Assembly (NCBI GenBank): GCA_965223245.1
Contig: CBDCVY010000013.1
Location: forward strand, 2,232,001-2,296,000
Length of the DNA: 64,000 nucleotides
From: CBDCVY01 sp965223245
GTDB taxonomy: Bacteria; Nitrospinota; Nitrospinia; Nitrospinales; Nitrospinaceae
Direction of reading: 5' to 3'
Part shown: piece by piece, positions 32,458-43,000 of the stretch
How the letters are laid out: each line of letters starts with the position of its first letter
Position numbering within the stretch: position 1 is the stretch's first letter
The notes under the pieces: generated by a model
What the model was told of the DNA's origin: nothing
The model's input: only the letters and a program-made list of their open reading frames with translations
Databases searched by the model: none
Translations under genes and position numbers: made by a program

Positions 32458-33165
32458 TCACTTTGCTTCATTTTGGTGGAGCCATTTGGCTAAATCCAAA
32501 GCCTCTGCAAAACCGTAGGTGGATATTTCAAACTTTAAAATTTTTCCTGAAAATACCTTTGGTTTGTATATCTTCGTCTTAATGAAATTTCCTTTTTTTA
32601 TTTCGGTAATGATGCCTTTGGCCCTCTTGCTTCGGAAACAACCCATTCGGGTCGAACGACGAAAATGATCATCCACCTCTATTTCTCTAAACTTTTTCAT
32701 GGACAATTTCATCTTTTTAATACAAATGTATTCACGATTAGGATTACTAAACCTTAAACCAAAGGGTAAATAGGTTTCTCCATCAACTTCTTTAATCTTA
32801 ATTACCTGGCAATATCTTTTGTTCTTTTTAGGATGCTCTGCGCATTCAATACGCCATCCATCCTCTAAAGATTCATCTGGTGTGGGAGAGTTGGCCACCC
32901 TTCCCCAAATCAAGTCTCCTGATTTCCCAAACTTATAGGGAACTCCGTTTTTCGTACCGAAGTGAATTTCAGAAACAGTTCTTTCATCATCTTCTAAAGT
33001 GGGATTGGTTATATCCAGAATGTGGATTTGTTCGCCTTTCGAAAAGCGGTAATCTTTCGAGGCAGGAATAATCTTATCTTCATTAATAATGAGCGAGTTA
33101 CTTTGGCCACCTGCACAACCGGCAATCACTAGAAACAAAAGAAAGATAAGAAGAAATCGGCCCAT
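32458..33165 (-). CDS. Uncharacterised lipoprotein, 235 aa
   Basis: Start ATG 33165 is chosen because the hydrophobic signal begins there and ends VIAG-Cys17. A 24-residue upstream extension in frame has no signal character. The mature part is basic, with four further Cys residues (RIECAEHP, KRYCQVIK, YICIKKM, MGCFRSK) that could form two disulphides. It contains a WGRVANSP / GLRFSNPNREY beta-rich core. Not recognised. Downstream it is followed by repeats, so it is monocistronic. Confidence 0.7.
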   Translation of the reverse strand: MGRFLLIFLLFLVIAGCAGGQSNSLIINEDKIIPASKDYRFSKGEQIHILDITNPTLEDDERTVSEIHFGTKNGVPYKFGKSGDLIWGRVANSPTPDESLEDGWRIECAEHPKKNKRYCQVIKIKEVDGETYLPFGLRFSNPNREYICIKKMKLSMKKFREIEVDDHFRRSTRMGCFRSKRAKGIITEIKKGNFIKTKIYKPKVFSGKILKFEISTYGFAEALDLAKWLHQNEAK

Positions 33166-33220
33166 GATTAACTTTACATTTTTAGTTTTATTTCGCCCGT
33201 AGTGTAACACAATAAAAAAA

Positions 33221-33254
33221 CTCTCCCCACACAGCATCGACAGTGTGAGGAGAG
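33221..33254 (-). terminator. Terminator downstream of the first FG-GAP gene
   Basis: CTCTCCCCACAC (33221-33232) pairs with GTGTGAGGAGAG (33243-33254) with one bulge. On the minus strand the stem is followed by seven T. A related, less perfect hairpin lies at 36484-36513 after the second FG-GAP gene. Confidence 0.75.
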
Positions 33255-33349
33255 CCCAAGGTTAACCTTCTAGCGAAAAAGCAGTAAACAGCTCCGTCAG
33301 GTTACGAGGATATTGTTTCCCCAAAACCAGAAGAAAATCCTAGCCGAAT

Positions 33350-33364
33350 CCAACCGCAGGTTGG
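33350..33364. repeat. Hairpin element at the FG-GAP gene end
   Basis: CCAACC, loop GCA, GGTTGG, ending one base before the stop codon of the first FG-GAP gene. Confidence 0.5.
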
Positions 33365-35428
33365 TTAGTTATTGTTCACGTTGAAGCAAATTACTTCTGT
33401 AGTGTAAGAAGAAGTCCTGACGGAGTTATCCCTCCAGGCGCAGGTGGCTTTGCCGATTCCTGACGGATCGTCCAAACTCACTCCAGCATCATACAAAAAC
33501 GTAGCAATAGGCCCATCGCACTTAAACGTTAAAGGAACATCTAATGTATCCCGGCAAAAACATTCGATCTCGACATCGCTTCTACTGAAAGTACCTCCAC
33601 AAGATTCTGTATACACATTGCTTTTATTGAGGCTTGGGCCCGGGCCAGTGGGCTCAGTAAAAACAATTTCAAGTTTTGGCCGAAAACCGGAAGACTCGCT
33701 GGAATCCATTCGAATTCCGTTATTGCTTCCTGCAGTTCTTATGATCAAACCGTTATTAGGAGTGGCCCCATTGATCCAGTCCTGCACTAATGCCACCCCA
33801 TCCGGATTCAACTCAATGGGTCCGATATCAAAAGTAAAGGGTGGAATGACACCCAGTAACGTTGCGCCCGGATCCATATCATCCCAACTCACCGAACCTT
33901 CAGACCAATCGGTATTTTGCGAGTAAATATTGTAAGGCCCTGAACTCGCATCGCTGTAGTTGAATGTGACAAAAACACGGCTCACTTGCGCACTGGCAGG
34001 AATGGAAGACACATCCCATTTAATTATAGCGGCGACTTCTCCATATTTTCCGGAAGCGGGATCGAACTGAACCCCATCGGCCTGGATAGAAGTTTCACTG
34101 CCAAAATTAGCAGAAGGCGAACGCTGGACTAAGTAACTGTCCTCGGTTCCACCATAGTTCCCATTCGGCAAAGATCCATCCTGAAATCCAGATACCGAGG
34201 AGGGTGGATCCGTTTGAATAACATTAACGGTACGTACTGCTTGGATTGCTTTGTTGCCATCTGAATCCGTGACGTCATAAGTCACCTTATAGGTGCCACC
34301 CGTACCCGTGTCGATGGGCAGTCCATTCACTACAATACTTCCTGTGATGTCACCATCCTCATTGTCCGAGGCGGTCGCTCCTGCATCCGCGTAAGGAACC
34401 CCAATTCCCAGATTAACCGTACTATCTCCATTGAGAGTGATGACCGGACGGCTGCGCGGGAAAGAATGGAAATAAAATATATTCCCACCTCTAGCTCTTC
34501 GAACAGAAATTTCACTTGCGCCATCATTATCAAAATCTCCATGTAATGACCTTCTCGGCCCAAAATTTTGACCCAGGACTAAGTATTCTCCATCTATATC
34601 TTCCTGCAAATTTCCACCAGAAGGCAAACTTCGACCCATAAAAATAAGAATTCGGCGGTCAAAATCTATTTGTACATCAGCATTAATGCCAATATCTTCG
34701 ATTCCATCTCCATTTATATCGCCCAATCCCATACCGACTCCTAAATTAGTCTTAGGACCAGCAGTAAACCATACGGTTCCGGGAGAAGATTGATCATCGG
34801 CATGTCCCAAATAAACTCTAAGCCTACCATTCTCCGGGAACCCCACAATATCGTCAAACCCGTCATTGTTAAAATCACCCACTGAGTCAATGGTTCCGGC
34901 CCGGATCCCGACTGTCCCTGAAATCGTTTCCACCAAAGAAAGTTCCAGCCCATTGGTTCCGATTTGGCCTTCATAAATTTCGACGGGACCCTCGCCATCG
35001 AGATTGTCATTAACTTTATGGATCATTATTTCAGGCGTTCCATTTCCATTATAATCTCCGGAAGGTCTCACCTCACTTATTCTTACAGAATCGTCGATGC
35101 CGCTGATGACAAGAGCAGCATCCGTATCGGCATCCAGAATTAATTGTGTCGAAGGGTTTGTTCCCGAAAAGAAATAGGCGGAACCTTCCCTAAATACATT
35201 TGGGAAGTTAGAAGGAAAGACGTCTTTATCTGCCACAATCGCGATGTCATCAGAACCCACGCCATCAAAATTTCCGATCGATTGCACAGAAGCTCCAAAG
35301 GCGTCATTATCATTGGATCCATTTATAATAATATTCGCGTCCGCTTGAAGGTCTAAATTTAATGGTGAAGCAGGATTTTGCCCAAAGAAAATATAAACGG
35401 CACCCCTATCGTCACCATCGCCATTCTC
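33365..35428 (-). CDS. FG-GAP/DNRLRE exoprotein 1, C-terminal part (frameshifted)
   Basis: The larger, downstream part of a gene broken at 35428-35430. The frame is open from the break and encodes about 687 residues. In order: FG-GAP (VCBS-type) repeats with Ca-binding DxNxDGxxD loops (for example GDFNNDGFDDIVGF); a DUF5011/HYR-type Ig-like domain (GDSTVNLGIGVPYADAGATA); a DNRLRE domain (EDSYLVQRSPSANFGSE through WSEGSVSWDDMDPG to NNGLIIRTAGSNNGIRMDS); and a Cys-rich C-terminal domain with six or so cysteines (YTESCGG, CFCRDTLDVPL, CDG, ATCAWRD, VICFN). The only in-frame Met near the 5' end is at 35287, and no ribosome-binding site precedes it, so independent translation is unlikely. Confidence 0.8.
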   Translation of the reverse strand, partial: ENGDGDDRGAVYIFFGQNPASPLNLDLQADANIIINGSNDNDAFGASVQSIGNFDGVGSDDIAIVADKDVFPSNFPNVFREGSAYFFSGTNPSTQLILDADTDAALVISGIDDSVRISEVRPSGDYNGNGTPEIMIHKVNDNLDGEGPVEIYEGQIGTNGLELSLVETISGTVGIRAGTIDSVGDFNNDGFDDIVGFPENGRLRVYLGHADDQSSPGTVWFTAGPKTNLGVGMGLGDINGDGIEDIGINADVQIDFDRRILIFMGRSLPSGGNLQEDIDGEYLVLGQNFGPRRSLHGDFDNDGASEISVRRARGGNIFYFHSFPRSRPVITLNGDSTVNLGIGVPYADAGATASDNEDGDITGSIVVNGLPIDTGTGGTYKVTYDVTDSDGNKAIQAVRTVNVIQTDPPSSVSGFQDGSLPNGNYGGTEDSYLVQRSPSANFGSETSIQADGVQFDPASGKYGEVAAIIKWDVSSIPASAQVSRVFVTFNYSDASSGPYNIYSQNTDWSEGSVSWDDMDPGATLLGVIPPFTFDIGPIELNPDGVALVQDWINGATPNNGLIIRTAGSNNGIRMDSSESSGFRPKLEIVFTEPTGPGPSLNKSNVYTESCGGTFSRSDVEIECFCRDTLDVPLTFKCDGPIATFLYDAGVSLDDPSGIGKATCAWRDNSVRTSSYTTEVICFNVNNN

Positions 35429-36413
35429 CCTGGTCAGGAATCATAATATCGCCGAAACCGTCCCCATTAAAATCACCTGCCGAAGCCATTTTGTTAGAGA
35501 TAGTCCTTTCATCAGATCGGGTAAATATCACATCAGGCACCAAGGGCAAAACTGAAGAAAAAGATTTCCCAAAGAAAATTTGTAATTGACTCTCTTGGCC
35601 TGTGAAAGTATACCGATAAATATCGTCAATTCCGTCGCCGTTAAAGTCTCCAATATATTCTGTATCATGCGCATCAATTTCTATTATCGCATCCTCCTCA
35701 CCGACCATTGTCGGGTCTACCCAGAGAGGAAATTGCAAAGAGGAATTTTTATCCAGATTCAGCGCCAGCTGATTATTTTCAAGAGTGTGTCGAATGCCGG
35801 TGCGGATGACTTTATGATTGCCATCGATATATTCCGGAGCGGGAATGCTGAACAAATATTTTTCATCAGCGTTCGCTTTGCGGGGAATCGCGGCGGCTTT
35901 GGTGAATTGAATGCTGCCATCGCTTTGTGCGTGCATCGTCGCGCCTTCGAATCGCCAGCGAATGACTTGTCCGTCTTTGGGTAGCGCAGAAGCTTCCGGC
36001 AAATACACAAATTCGCGCAATGCCTGGGTATCCGTATCGTACCTATATAATACAGAACCTTCTCGACCTTTATAGATTAGATACCGTCCCATCAACTCCG
36101 CCCGGTACTCTCCACCGGAAGCAAGAAACTGCTGCACTTCTCCCAAAGCCGTGTGAATACGAATCGGCGTTTCTCCATTGAGAACTTTAGGAAACTCAAT
36201 CCGCTCGGCGGATCCAATGGTTTTACTAAATTCGAAATGAGTTTTATTTTCCAAAAAGGTCGGTTGGGTGCTGTCCCTCCATGAGGGATCAAACTCAAAC
36301 ATCGACTGCATGGACTTTGTAAAATTCTGGGCGGGTTGACTGGAATAGGCATTGCCAAACCCTACAAACGTAATCAATAAAAAGATGAGCAAACTTTTTA
36401 TTGTTCTCTTCAT
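35412..36413 (-). CDS. FG-GAP/DNRLRE exoprotein 1, N-terminal part (frameshifted)
   Basis: 333 codons from ATG 36413 (GGAGGGTG upstream). A Sec signal (about 1-24) is followed by a conserved domain of about 210 residues (FEFSKTIGSAERIEFPKVLN, LASGGEYRAEL, YKGREGSVLYRYD, ATMHAQSDGSIQFTKAA, FPLWVDPTMVG). Then the first FG-GAP repeats begin (IGDFNGDGIDDIYRYT, AGDFNGDGFGDIMIPD). Removing one G from a GGG run (CCC at 35428-35430 on the plus strand) joins this frame to the next part and gives a 1,015-residue protein, very close to the paralogue. Secreted or surface-exposed, probably Ca-dependent; function unknown. Confidence 0.82.
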   Translation of the reverse strand: MKRTIKSLLIFLLITFVGFGNAYSSQPAQNFTKSMQSMFEFDPSWRDSTQPTFLENKTHFEFSKTIGSAERIEFPKVLNGETPIRIHTALGEVQQFLASGGEYRAELMGRYLIYKGREGSVLYRYDTDTQALREFVYLPEASALPKDGQVIRWRFEGATMHAQSDGSIQFTKAAAIPRKANADEKYLFSIPAPEYIDGNHKVIRTGIRHTLENNQLALNLDKNSSLQFPLWVDPTMVGEEDAIIEIDAHDTEYIGDFNGDGIDDIYRYTFTGQESQLQIFFGKSFSSVLPLVPDVIFTRSDERTISNKMASAGDFNGDGFGDIMIPDQGEWRW

Positions 36414-36483
36414 GACACCCTCCGGAATATTTTTGGATTATTTATTTTTCTAAAAAAGAAATTTGATAAATTTAAAAATGAAG

Positions 36484-36513
36484 CTCTCCCCACACCGCCT
36501 CGACAATATGAGG
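36484..36513 (-). terminator. Hairpin downstream of the second FG-GAP gene
   Basis: CTCTCCCCACA and TATGAGGAGA pair imperfectly; the sequence is the diverged copy of the terminator at 33221-33254, without a good T-tract. Confidence 0.4.
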
Positions 36514-36525
36514 AGAACTATTGCA

Positions 36526-39204
36526 CTAGTTGTTATTCACGTTGAAGCATAAAGCTTCAGCCGTGTAGGTACTGGTATCGCTGGAATTTTTGTTCCAGGT
36601 ACAGGTGGCTTTAGCAATACCTGACGGATCGCTCAAACTTACCTTATTTTCCACCAGTGCCACCCCTGCATTCGCAGGGCCGGAGCAGTTTGCGGTCAAA
36701 GGAACATCCAAAAAGTCCCTGCAAAAACAATCCGCGGTAACACTGGTTTGCCCGGACTGACCGGAAGTATTACAACTTTCAGTGTACAGATTGTTTTTAT
36801 TGAGACCCGGTCCCGGAGTGGAATCGTCCACAAAAATAATATCCAGCTTGGGTCGAAACCCGGAGGACTCACTCGATTCCATTTGGATCCCGTTGTTGCT
36901 TCCCGCCGTTCTTATGATCAAACCGTTATTAGGAACAGAACCATCCACCCAATCCTGCACTAACGCCACTCCGTCAGGGTTCAATTCAATAGGTCCTACA
37001 TCGAAAGTGAAAGACGGAATCACACCCAGCAGCGTGGCTCCTTGGTTCATATCACCCCAACTCACCGATCCTTCTGTCCACGCAGTGTTTTGCGAGTAAA
37101 TATTGTAATCGCCGGAACTCGCATCAGTATAGTTGAAAGTGATGAACACGCGGCTCACTTGTGCTCCTACCGGAATGGAAGACACATCCCACTTAATAAT
37201 CGCCGCCACTTCTCCATACTTTCCCGAAGCGGGATCGAACTGAACGCCATCGGCCTGGATTATAGTTTCGCTACCAAAATTGGCTGACGGGGACCGCTGA
37301 ACCAAATAACTGTCCTCGGTGCCACTGTAACTTCCATTTGGCAACGATCCATCCTGGAATCCGGTGACATTAGAGGGCGGATCAGTTTGAACCACATTCA
37401 CCGTACGCACAACTTGGACCGCCGCGTTGCCATCTGAATCAGTTACATCATACGTAATCAGATTACTACCAAGGACACCGGTGTTGATGGGTAACCCGTT
37501 CACCACAATGTTTCCGGTGATGTCGCCATCCTCATTGTCCGAAGCGGTTGCACCGGCATCTGCATAAGGCACACCTAAAGGTAGGTTGACCGTGCTGTCC
37601 CCATTCAAAGTGATGACCGGACGGTTGGCCGGAAAGGAGTGGAAAAAGAATGTGGACGATTCAGAACCCAGGCCATTGATTACAATTTCATCTGCTCCAT
37701 CATTATCAAAATCGCCTCCGTTCCTCATAAATCGCAAATTACCTTCAATAATATAAGCCCCGTCTAATTCATCCCATAAAAAATCGGTGGGAATTTCACT
37801 GCGGCCCAGAAAAACGACAGCATCTTCTTGCTCTCGAGAGACAATAGCATCGTCGAACCCATCGCCATTAATATCGAAAGTATAATTGCCAATTTGACCA
37901 TTAAAGGTTTGTCCATCGCATGGCCGTAAACCAACGGTTCCGGGTGAAGGCTGGCCATTGGCATGGCCCAATAAAATATCCGCCCTGACCGTATCATCAT
38001 TTCTAAATTCCCGGCAATCATCCCCAAGTGTAGAATCAGTTTCTTCAAAAACAATGATGTCATCAAAACCATCATTGTTAAAGTCTCCCATTGCGTTATA
38101 TTCAAGAAAACCTCCAATTTCCTTTATTAAATCTAACTGCAAAGTAGAACCCGAAACACTACCGGAAAATATTTGAGCATCCCCACGATTCAAATCCACA
38201 TCAGTTCTTCTAAAAATAAGATCTCCCTTACCATCTCCATTAAAATCTCCTGCCGATTTAGCCACTCTTATTCTTTCGTCATCCGGTATCCCGTTTAAGA
38301 TCCGATCCGCATCGGTTTCTGCGTCCAGGGTAATAGGTGTTGCCGTGTTTTGGCCTCGAAATATATAAGCTGCACCCTCTCTTGGAGAATTATTACTTCC
38401 CGGTATGTTTTTCCCGACTGCAATAATCACAATATCGTCGGAACCCACGCCTTCAAAATTTCCCAGCGAGTCCAAAGAAGAACCGAAACGATCATCCGCA
38501 TTGGATCCGGTGATCGTAATATTCGCCTGGGTCAACGCATCCAGATTCAATTGTGACGAAGGATTTTGACCGAAGAAAATGAAAACAGTTCCTGAATCAG
38601 CACCATTGCTGTCATCCTGCTCTTCCCCTATCATCAAATCACCAAATCCATCTCCATTAAAGTCACCTGCAGAAGCTATATTTATATTTTGATGAAAATC
38701 TCTATCCGAACGACTGATGATGACATCAGGAACCAACGGCGAAGCAGAAGGCAAGGCCTCTCCAAAATAAATATTTACTTTTCCGTTTTCAAGAGCAAAG
38801 GCATCGTCAAACCCATCATTATTAAAATCTCTGATGCGGCCGACTTTAAAATCACCTGGGATGGAACCCTTCGCATCAACATTCGACACCATTGTCGGAT
38901 CGACCCAGAGAGGAAAGTGGAGAGAGGAATTCGTATCCAGGTTCAAAGCTAATTGATTATTTTTAAGAGTGTGGCGAATGCCGGTGTGAATGATTTTATG
39001 ATTGGCATCGATGTATTCCGGAGGTGGAATTTTGAATAAAGTTATTTGAACGGTGTTGGCTTTGCGTGGAATGTCGGCGGCTTTGGTGAATTGAATGCTA
39101 CCGTCTTTCTGCGCGTGCATCGTTGCACCTTCGAATCGCCAGCGAATCACTTGCCCGTTTTTTGGTAAAGAGGAAGCCTCAGGCAGATACACAAATTCAC
39201 GCAA
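36526..39204 (-). CDS. FG-GAP/DNRLRE exoprotein 2, C-terminal part (frameshifted)
   Basis: 892 codons of the second, tandem paralogue. The frame carries the rest of the N-terminal domain (REFVYLPEASSLPKNGQV), at least six FG-GAP repeats with DxNxDG loops (SAGDFNGDGKGDLIFR, YTFDINGDGFDDAIVS), the Ig-like DUF5011 domain, the DNRLRE domain, and a C-terminal Cys-rich domain (YTESCNTSG, CFCRDFLDVPL, ATCTWNK, EALCFNV). A TTG (a Leu codon in the paralogue) is the first possible start at 39204 but has no ribosome-binding site, so the piece is probably read only as part of the full gene. Confidence 0.82.
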   Translation of the reverse strand: MREFVYLPEASSLPKNGQVIRWRFEGATMHAQKDGSIQFTKAADIPRKANTVQITLFKIPPPEYIDANHKIIHTGIRHTLKNNQLALNLDTNSSLHFPLWVDPTMVSNVDAKGSIPGDFKVGRIRDFNNDGFDDAFALENGKVNIYFGEALPSASPLVPDVIISRSDRDFHQNINIASAGDFNGDGFGDLMIGEEQDDSNGADSGTVFIFFGQNPSSQLNLDALTQANITITGSNADDRFGSSLDSLGNFEGVGSDDIVIIAVGKNIPGSNNSPREGAAYIFRGQNTATPITLDAETDADRILNGIPDDERIRVAKSAGDFNGDGKGDLIFRRTDVDLNRGDAQIFSGSVSGSTLQLDLIKEIGGFLEYNAMGDFNNDGFDDIIVFEETDSTLGDDCREFRNDDTVRADILLGHANGQPSPGTVGLRPCDGQTFNGQIGNYTFDINGDGFDDAIVSREQEDAVVFLGRSEIPTDFLWDELDGAYIIEGNLRFMRNGGDFDNDGADEIVINGLGSESSTFFFHSFPANRPVITLNGDSTVNLPLGVPYADAGATASDNEDGDITGNIVVNGLPINTGVLGSNLITYDVTDSDGNAAVQVVRTVNVVQTDPPSNVTGFQDGSLPNGSYSGTEDSYLVQRSPSANFGSETIIQADGVQFDPASGKYGEVAAIIKWDVSSIPVGAQVSRVFITFNYTDASSGDYNIYSQNTAWTEGSVSWGDMNQGATLLGVIPSFTFDVGPIELNPDGVALVQDWVDGSVPNNGLIIRTAGSNNGIQMESSESSGFRPKLDIIFVDDSTPGPGLNKNNLYTESCNTSGQSGQTSVTADCFCRDFLDVPLTANCSGPANAGVALVENKVSLSDPSGIAKATCTWNKNSSDTSTYTAEALCFNVNNN

Positions 39205-39596
39205 TGCTGGGTGTCTGCATCGTACCTATATAATATAGAACCTTCTCGGCCTTTATAGACCAGATACCGCCCCTTCAACTCTGCCCGGTACTCTCCACCA
39301 GAGGCGAGAAACTGCTGCACTTCTCCCAAAGCCGTATGAATACGAATCGGCGTTTCTCCATTGAGGATTTTAGGAAACTCAATCCGCTCGGCGGATCCAA
39401 TGGTTTTGTTAAATTCAAACCTGTTTCCTTTTTCTTTGAAAGGAGCCTGACCGTTCGATTTCCACGCCGGGTCAAAGTTTAAAATCGATCCAAATTCCCC
39501 CATATGGGGTATATTTTGCGTGCTGGATTGCGCACTCCAAACCCAAGCCAGTAAAAGCAAGGCCACTATTAACAGTACTCTCAGTTTCCTTTTCAT
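39147..39596 (-). CDS. FG-GAP/DNRLRE exoprotein 2, N-terminal part (frameshifted)
   Basis: 149 codons from ATG 39596 (AGGGGGAG upstream): Sec signal and the first half of the conserved N-terminal domain (NFDPAW, FEFNKTIGSAERIEFPKILN, LASGGEYRAELKGRY). After YRYDADTQ the frame runs out of homology. The paralogue has DTQALREF, and adding one base near 39206-39210 (CC in the paralogue, C here on the plus strand) restores DTQALREF and a 1,023-residue protein. So a one-base deletion broke the gene, or the base was lost in sequencing. Confidence 0.82.
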   Translation of the reverse strand: MKRKLRVLLIVALLLLAWVWSAQSSTQNIPHMGEFGSILNFDPAWKSNGQAPFKEKGNRFEFNKTIGSAERIEFPKILNGETPIRIHTALGEVQQFLASGGEYRAELKGRYLVYKGREGSILYRYDADTQHCVNLCICLRLPLYQKTGK

Positions 39597-40036
39597 GATA
39601 ACTCCCCCTATTTTCGTGGATGAAAAGCCAGTCGATTCTAGATTTTTGCGTTTTTCGGAAAATGTATTGCCTAACTAACAAAATATTTACTTTTTCGAAA
39701 TACTACCCCCTTAAGGTTATCCTGTCAACCTTATTTTGGCTAAAAACAATCAGTTTCCCAGGACAATTTCTCGGAAATTTTTAGTAGGAAAAACTCCATA
39801 ATCCTATTTGAGCTCAAATTCTCACTAAATGAGGCCAAGTTGTGACCTCAAATCTTCATAAAAACAGAAGGTTGACAGGATTTCCGCTTACCAAAAATAT
39901 TGAAATTTGTTTCATTACTGGGGAATTTATTGAGGGTTTTGGTATATAATACGGCTTCCGTTTTCAAATAATTTGCTCAACCAAATTACTTTTTCTAAAA
40001 AATTTTAATTAATCTATTTCTTGGGGGAGGGGTCCC
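39597..40036. other. Long leader between divergent genes, with 14-bp inverted repeat
   Basis: No gene. ATCCTGTCAACCTT (39719-39732) and AAGGTTGACAGGAT (39868-39881) are perfect inverted repeats bounding 163 bp, with a TTGAGCTCAA palindrome at 39808-39817 inside. A TATAAT at 39945-39950 is the best -10 box for the following gene (its -35 is poor). The segment is either a small non-autonomous element or a regulatory region. Confidence 0.55.
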
Positions 40037-43000
40037 ATGCCTAGAAGAGGTTATTTTGATGAAGGGTACACCGGCACACTTTGGAAACTCAACACTGAAA
40101 ATTTTGAAAACATAACATCCTCACCAATCGGCTCCGACATCTATCAGCTCGGGATAAAAATTCCTTTTGAAGAAGAATCCATCCCAAAGAAGATCAAAGA
40201 AATCATTGAAAGAAATGAATTCCATAAGGAACTGATCAAAAAAATTGCCGGCTTTCTAAAAAAAAGGGGAAGCTATTTAGTCACCGGATTTCGCGGAGTG
40301 GGGAAGTCCAGCGTAGTGAACTCTTCTATTGCGGAATATATCTACTCTGAAAATGAAATTTTTAAGGAACGAATCAAGAAAAAAATCCAGACAGAGAAAG
40401 ACATAGGCCATCAGGAAATGGAACGAGCCATTGAGGATCATGAAGGATGGGAAGAAAGAGAAGAAATAGGACAAAAAATCGAAGGCCAAGCGAAAAATGA
40501 AAAACTATACCCTATCGTGATTTCTATTCCCATGGAACAATCGATCGAAAGACTATCCATCATAAAAATGATTTTTTCGGAGATTTGCTCGCATCCAAAA
40601 GTTGAAGAGCACTTGACTAATGCAATTGAAAAAAAGGATTGTGATAATTGCCCCGAAAAAGAAAACTATTTTATCGCTTTAGAAGATAAATTCAACGCGC
40701 TGAATGTGGGAACAAACATTGAAAAAATACAGCGCGAAAAACTTTCTGAGCTAACTCAAAATGAAAATTTTAATAGTATAAGAGAAATTCGAATCAATCC
40801 TATACTGGCAAGTGCAAGTATTTCTAAAGATAATCCAATCGAAACTGACCACTTGAGAATCCAATCCTCTTCGCACTTAGTACACGATTTAAAAGATTTT
40901 ATTAATCTTTTAGCTCAATCAAGTGAGCATGTTTCTTATCATTTCAAATTTATTTTTGTTTTTGATGAGTTGGATCGTTTAAAAGGCCAGGATGAATCTG
41001 TTGAAGAACGATCTCCGGAAAAGTCAGAAATTTACCTGATGGAGATCCTGGTCAGCCAATTGAAAGTGTTATTTACCCAGACGGATGCAAACTTTATATT
41101 TATCGCTGGTGTGGATATGTATGAAAAATGGCAGTTTGAAAAATCACGCGGCGACGGTTTATATGAAGGATTGTTTTCTGAAAACTTTTATGTTCATTCT
41201 CTGCTCACCAAAGGTCCGTCAAAAGTTGACCTGAATTCAAACAATTCCAATGAAAATTCCGATTCAGGTTTAGACGAATTATTGGATAATCAATATCTAA
41301 ACACTTATGGCCACAAGTATCATAAGAATGAAGAGAAAGACTGCCAAAAATTTTCTGATAAGCCGAATGATTTAAAGAAAGCTTCTCAACAGAAAGATGA
41401 CTCGATCCCGCCTGATACTCCAGGGAAAGATACCGAATCCTCCCCAGATCAACAAGAAAATGAACTACCGGACCCTGAAGAAAAAGAAAATCGTATTTAC
41501 ACTTTCTTAAGAAATATATTTCTTGTAGAAAACGGTAGAATACCCGGAACCGCACGCCATTATAATAGTAAATTGAATAACGGGCCCACCATCATGCTGG
41601 ATAGTTTTTGCAGATATCTCAAATTCAAAAGCCGCGGAATCTTAAGAAAACTCATCCGTGAATTGAATAATTATATAATTTTCGATGATGGCCACCCTTA
41701 TATTTCCATTCCGGAAAATGAGTCCATGAAAATAAAATTCTTTTCGGGAATAGAAAAACTTATTGACAATAAGTTGCCGTTTAATTATCAAACCAATGAT
41801 ATCAACAAAGTTCTGATCTACTTTGTTATTGACTGTTCGTTTAAGTTTTATAGAGATGGTTTGAACATTGAGGACTGGGAAGCATTTAGCATTTTGCCTG
41901 ACCAGGAAAAAATTTTGATCGACAAGAAAATTTACCAGGATGCTCTAAGTATTCTTCAGGGAAATTTTATTGAAAAATCTTTTGGTCGAAAAACTTTTTA
42001 TCAATTCACTCCCAAATATAAACGAACCATTGATTATATCGTGATGAAACTTCCCCACGAGCAGCACAATTTCAGGTTTGCATTTCACGATTATAAAGAA
42101 CTTTTAATAGGAGAAGCTCAAAGTGAAAGTTATGAATGTATTAGTGATTTAATTCATAAGGGAAAAATCTATGCCAAATTGGATTCACGGTTCAAAGCAA
42201 TTCAATGTTTTGAAAAAGCAATTAAATGTGGAACCGAAGAATTAAACAATTTTAATCCATCTAGTCATATAGATCCTCTAATTTCCCAACAAATACTGAT
42301 TTCTTTAGACTGCGTTTGTGAAGCTTACATTGAAGTTGGGCTTATTGAAAACCATGTCGGCAACAATAAAAGAGCCATAAGCTATTTTTGGACCGGAATC
42401 AGAACTTTACTCGAGTTTTACGAAAATCTATTAGGAACCGATTTAATAAAATTTCCCGAAGGAAACGGAAATATTTTAAATGGCAGTGGACTAGGTCAGG
42501 ATTTTGATCCCTGGTGCCAAAAATATATTCCAGAAAATAATGCCCTGTTGGAAAATATTATCGACTGTACTTTTACAGAAACTATTTTTAATTTAAAAAG
42601 AAAAGCAGATGCAGAAGACAATCCAAAGGCAGATGAAAGTAAAATTAAAATCAAAGAATACAACAGCAAGAAAGAAAAACTGTTTGAGGCCATCAAAGAG
42701 GAAAAAGATTTTCTCAGTTTTTTTAGAAATGACTGCGAAGATTTAATTCAATTACTTGGAAATAACTTTAAAAATTACATAGATGAAAATAATAATAACA
42801 GTATTGATTCTAGCTCTTTAACTTCGTCCACCAAATCCGCCTTAAAAACTTTGGGATTTGAAGATACTGCCGAATTGTCCGGAAATTTAAAGCATTTAAG
42901 AAACTTTTCGGATTACTTGCGTATTATTGGTTTCAGATTAAAAAATAGAAAGACTCCTATTTTTTATACACCTAAACTTTTATACTGCATCAACTCTTTA

